Shown: positions 45,090 through 46,797 of the stretch, piece by piece
Layout: each line of letters opens with the position of its first letter
Numbering within the stretch: position 1 is the stretch's first letter
Source of the DNA: Cytophagales bacterium
GTDB taxonomy: Bacteria; Bacteroidota; Bacteroidia; Cytophagales; Cyclobacteriaceae
Direction: 5' to 3'
DNA length: 46,797 nt
NCBI GenBank assembly: GCA_024232835.1
Contig: JAAEPI010000342.1
Location: 1-46,797, forward strand
Translations under genes and position numbers: made by a program
The notes under the pieces: generated by a model
The model's database searches: none
The model's input: the letters and a program-made list of their open reading frames with translations, nothing else
What the model was told of the DNA's origin: nothing

Positions 45090-45671
45090 CTATACCGATT
45101 TCTCGCCTCCATCACCCTCCGACTCATCTTCATGATCTTCTTCGCCTCCATGATAACTGTGAGTAATTTTCTCAGTTTGAGAAAGTAGCAGCGCTGAAAT
45201 AATGAAGACCATGTGAATGACAATCTCCATGACGATCGCTTCAGTATCGTTTTTCTCCTGAGCTTCTCTATAATCAATGAAGGTCTTCAATAACTGAACT
45301 CCAGAGATAGAAGCAAGAGAAGTCGCTAATTTAATTTTCAACTGACCCGCATCAAGACCTTCAAGCCAGAGTGGCTTATCTTCATGCATGTCCACATCTA
45401 TTTTACTTACAAATATTGAGTAACCTCCGATGGTTACCATTACTAGTAAGTTCATTACCATGGAAATATCAATCAAACTCAAAATCTTGAGCATCATCTC
45501 TATTTCATGCAATTCCAGGGTCTTTTCGAACACATGAAAAAGCTCTTGAAAGAATTTTGTGAGGTATAGTGCAGAACCTACGACGAGACCTCCGTATAAA
45601 GGAGCTTGAACCCATCTGCTCCAAAACATAATGCCTTCAAAGAAGTTCTCAAAATTTTTAACTGCGTTCAT
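45090..45671 (-). CDS. YqhA/UPF0114-family membrane protein
   Basis: 193 aa with three or four membrane helices. MFWSRWVQAPLYGGLVV, KFFQELFHV, LSLIDISMVMNLLVMVTIGGYSIFVS, ISGVQLLKTFID and IHMVFIISALLL match the YqhA family (TIGR00645). The Asp/Glu-rich C-terminus (HGGEEDHEDESEGDGGE) is extra. Function unknown. It has a terminator 20 bp downstream. Confidence 0.9.
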   Translation of the reverse strand: MNAVKNFENFFEGIMFWSRWVQAPLYGGLVVGSALYLTKFFQELFHVFEKTLELHEIEMMLKILSLIDISMVMNLLVMVTIGGYSIFVSKIDVDMHEDKPLWLEGLDAGQLKIKLATSLASISGVQLLKTFIDYREAQEKNDTEAIVMEIVIHMVFIISALLLSQTEKITHSYHGGEEDHEDESEGDGGEKSV

Positions 45672-45727
45672 AGTGCTCTATTTTCTTGAATTCGCTGACA
45701 AGATAAAATGTTTTACTTATTCAGAAG

Positions 45728-46165
45728 TTATTTCAGTGATTTTTCCGCAAAAGTGATTACTGTTTTGGCCATTCGATCATGCAGTCCTCTTTTTTTTTGG
45801 TCAAACACGACTATCACAAATCCATAGAAAAAGGGAAGAGCACTGAGTGTTTTTGCTGCATTCCTTATCAACGCATGTTTGAAGGTTACTTCATTTTCTA
45901 TTGAATCCGCTTGTACCTTGATTTTTTGAAGCCGCTTGCCTGGTGTTCCTCTCCATGAACTCATTTCGAAAATGGTATTGTAAATTATATAGAGAAGGAT
46001 ACAAAGGATGAAAAGAAGGAAATTGTGCTCCACAAAATACCCTATCAAATAGAAGACGGGTAACAATACTAGCAGGTCAATATTGTGCGCCAACATGCGA
46101 GGATGGAAGCCGGCATAGCCGGTGTTGGTTCGAGAGACCATTTCTTTACCTATATCATTGGACAT
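45728..46165 (-). CDS. RDD family membrane protein
   Basis: 145 aa. The RDD signature is present in modified form: Arg in HPRMLAHNIDLLVLLPVF, then two or three membrane segments, and the second motif SSWRGTPGKRLQKIKV followed by LIRNAAKTLSALPFFYG and KKRGLHDRMAKTVI. RDD proteins are small membrane proteins, some linked to Na+/H+ antiport; role here unknown. Confidence 0.88.
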   Translation of the reverse strand: MSNDIGKEMVSRTNTGYAGFHPRMLAHNIDLLVLLPVFYLIGYFVEHNFLLFILCILLYIIYNTIFEMSSWRGTPGKRLQKIKVQADSIENEVTFKHALIRNAAKTLSALPFFYGFVIVVFDQKKRGLHDRMAKTVITFAEKSLK

Positions 46166-46205
46166 CTGTTTTGCAATCTATGTCCAAATGGATACTTTTG
46201 CCAAC

Positions 46206-46275
46206 CATTTGCCAAGACTAGTTATTTGGTAGATGTGTCACTTGCCAATGTGGTCCCGAGTACTCGGGAGTAGAT
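46206..46275 (+). other. tRNA-like relic upstream of tRNA-Leu(CAA)
   Basis: AACCATTTGCCAA occurs twice, at about 46202 and 46307; the second includes the 5' end of the intact tRNA-Leu. After the first comes TAGTTATTTGGTAGA, like a D-arm, CACTTGCCAATGTG, like a distorted anticodon arm, and a 16-bp palindrome TCCCGAGTACTCGGGA. The acceptor and T stems do not close, so it cannot be a working tRNA. Confidence 0.4.
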
Positions 46276-46312
46276 AAGTGCACTTGTGTGCTAGGTGGGT
46301 GATTAACCATTT

Positions 46313-46394
46313 GCCAAAGTGGCGGAACTGGTAGACGCGCACGACTCAAACTCGTGTTCCTTCGGGAGTGAGGGTTCGATTCCCTCCTTTGGTA
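46313..46394 (+). tRNA. tRNA-Leu (CAA)
   Basis: Acceptor stem GCCAAAG/CTTTGGT (with one G-U) and discriminator A. The anticodon loop CTCAAAC in CACGA/TCGTG gives anticodon CAA, reading UUG. The long variable arm TTCC-TTCG-GGAG and T arm GAGGG-TTCGATT-CCCTC are complete. 82 nt, no encoded CCA. The track ORF at 46319 is a shadow of this gene. Confidence 0.95.
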
Positions 46395-46395
46395 C

Positions 46396-46426
46396 AAAGT
46401 CCTTCGATAATTCGAAGGACTTTTTT
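46396..46426 (+). terminator. Intrinsic terminator of tRNA-Leu(CAA)
   Basis: AAAGTCCTTCGA-TAAT-TCGAAGGACTTT is a perfect 12-bp stem with a T6 run, starting 2 nt after the tRNA. Confidence 0.95.
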
Positions 46427-46649
46427 GGCATTATTTTCTTGCAGAGAGGGGCACATACTGCATTTTATTTACTAGGTAGTCAAAGGCCTATTGGTTTGAT
46501 TTTCGGCATCTTAATATATTTTGATGCGCCGATCTGCTTAGTGTTGGTTAGGAACTTGAAATTATATTTTACAGTAAGATTCAAAATTAGACAAATTCAT
46601 TATCTTGCAGGACTATTTCATTGTTTCAAAGTAATTTTGAATATTTCGT
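46427..46649. other. Gene-free stretch
   Basis: 223 bp of AT-rich sequence between the tRNA terminator and the ORF at the right edge. No promoter with a full TANNTTTG was found; TATCTTGCAG at about 46610 is a weak relative. Confidence 0.5.
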
Positions 46650-46797
46650 ATGAAGACAAATCACCACTACTCCAGTTTAGTTTACAAATACAGAAAATTC
46701 AAACTTCGTTTAGATCGTGTCATGAAGAATGGCAGTTTTGCTCGATACACCTATCGAAAGCGATGCATGCTGCTCAAGCGACTCGATAGATTAAGAA
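46650..46797 (+). CDS. Small basic hypothetical protein, cut by the window edge
   Basis: An ATG at 46650 opens a frame that runs off the window after 49 codons. The sequence is highly basic and helical (HHYSSLVYKYRKFKLRLDRVMKNGSFARYTYRKRCMLLKRLDRL), not obviously random, and could be a small nucleic-acid-binding protein. No family recognised. Absent from the track because it has no stop in the window. Confidence 0.5.
   Translation, partial: MKTNHHYSSLVYKYRKFKLRLDRVMKNGSFARYTYRKRCMLLKRLDRLR

Noticed and set aside
46319-46789. 156-aa ORF starting inside tRNA-Leu
   Set aside because: It reads through the tRNA and its terminator; not a protein gene.

Overview
The window looks like a chromosomal segment of a Bacteroidota, most likely a marine Cytophagales-type bacterium. 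The reasons are Bacteroidota -7 promoter elements (TANNTTTG), two secreted proteins with C-terminal type IX secretion (Por) sorting tails, family-typical proteins (DUF2480-type, four-helix-bundle/23S-IVP), an L36 lacking the zinc cysteines, and weak Shine-Dalgarno sequences before A-rich starts. The genus cannot be fixed from the sequence alone.

Layout. 1-9,560 is the distal S10-spc-alpha ribosomal operon, from the end of rplP to rplQ, including secY, infA, a 38-aa rpmJ and rpoA. It has an internal promoter and hairpin before rpsH and closes with a bidirectional terminator. 9,583-13,634 holds a large secreted metalloprotease-like T9SS cargo and a divergent lipoprotein. 13,692-14,010 is a broken lipoprotein gene. 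14,097-17,373 is carA-eno-divIC plus an outer-membrane protein. 17,399-24,815 holds a lipoprotein, an LDH2-type dehydrogenase, a DUF4139 protein, an acyl-CoA carboxylase beta subunit, a four-helix-bundle gene inside nested inverted repeats, and an M42 aminopeptidase. 25,265-26,992 is a LamG T9SS protein.

27,341-32,579 is the most striking part. Five gene units, all on the minus strand, are separated by large imperfect palindromes of 122-301 bp. The units are a GldM-N-like lipoprotein, a PIN toxin with a small partner, a secreted alpha/beta hydrolase, a HigBA-type toxin-antitoxin pair, and an RsgA GTPase. Each palindrome has outer boxes (GTTGTG or similar), a 4-nt spacer on one arm and a 5-nt spacer on the other, then inner boxes. 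Stop codons often abut the boxes. Bases beyond the shared core match between the two ends of the same unit and differ between units. That is the logic of integron gene cassettes with attC sites, but no integrase lies in the window and the boxes do not fit the classical GTTRRRY exactly. I read it as an integrase-less, attC-like cassette array.

32,818-46,797 is mostly chromosomal housekeeping and metabolism: a DUF2480 protein, a sirtuin pseudogene, an outer-membrane barrel, and a DUF885 lipoprotein. A possible 2-oxo/2-hydroxy-acid cluster follows (TPP enzyme, FAD dehydrogenase, FMN hydroxy-acid oxidase, class IV aminotransferase, sulfotransferase). Then come an alpha/beta hydrolase, a CAP-domain protein, an egtB remnant fused into the start of egtD, two tRNA-Leu genes, a YqhA-family protein and an RDD protein. 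A small basic ORF runs off the right edge.
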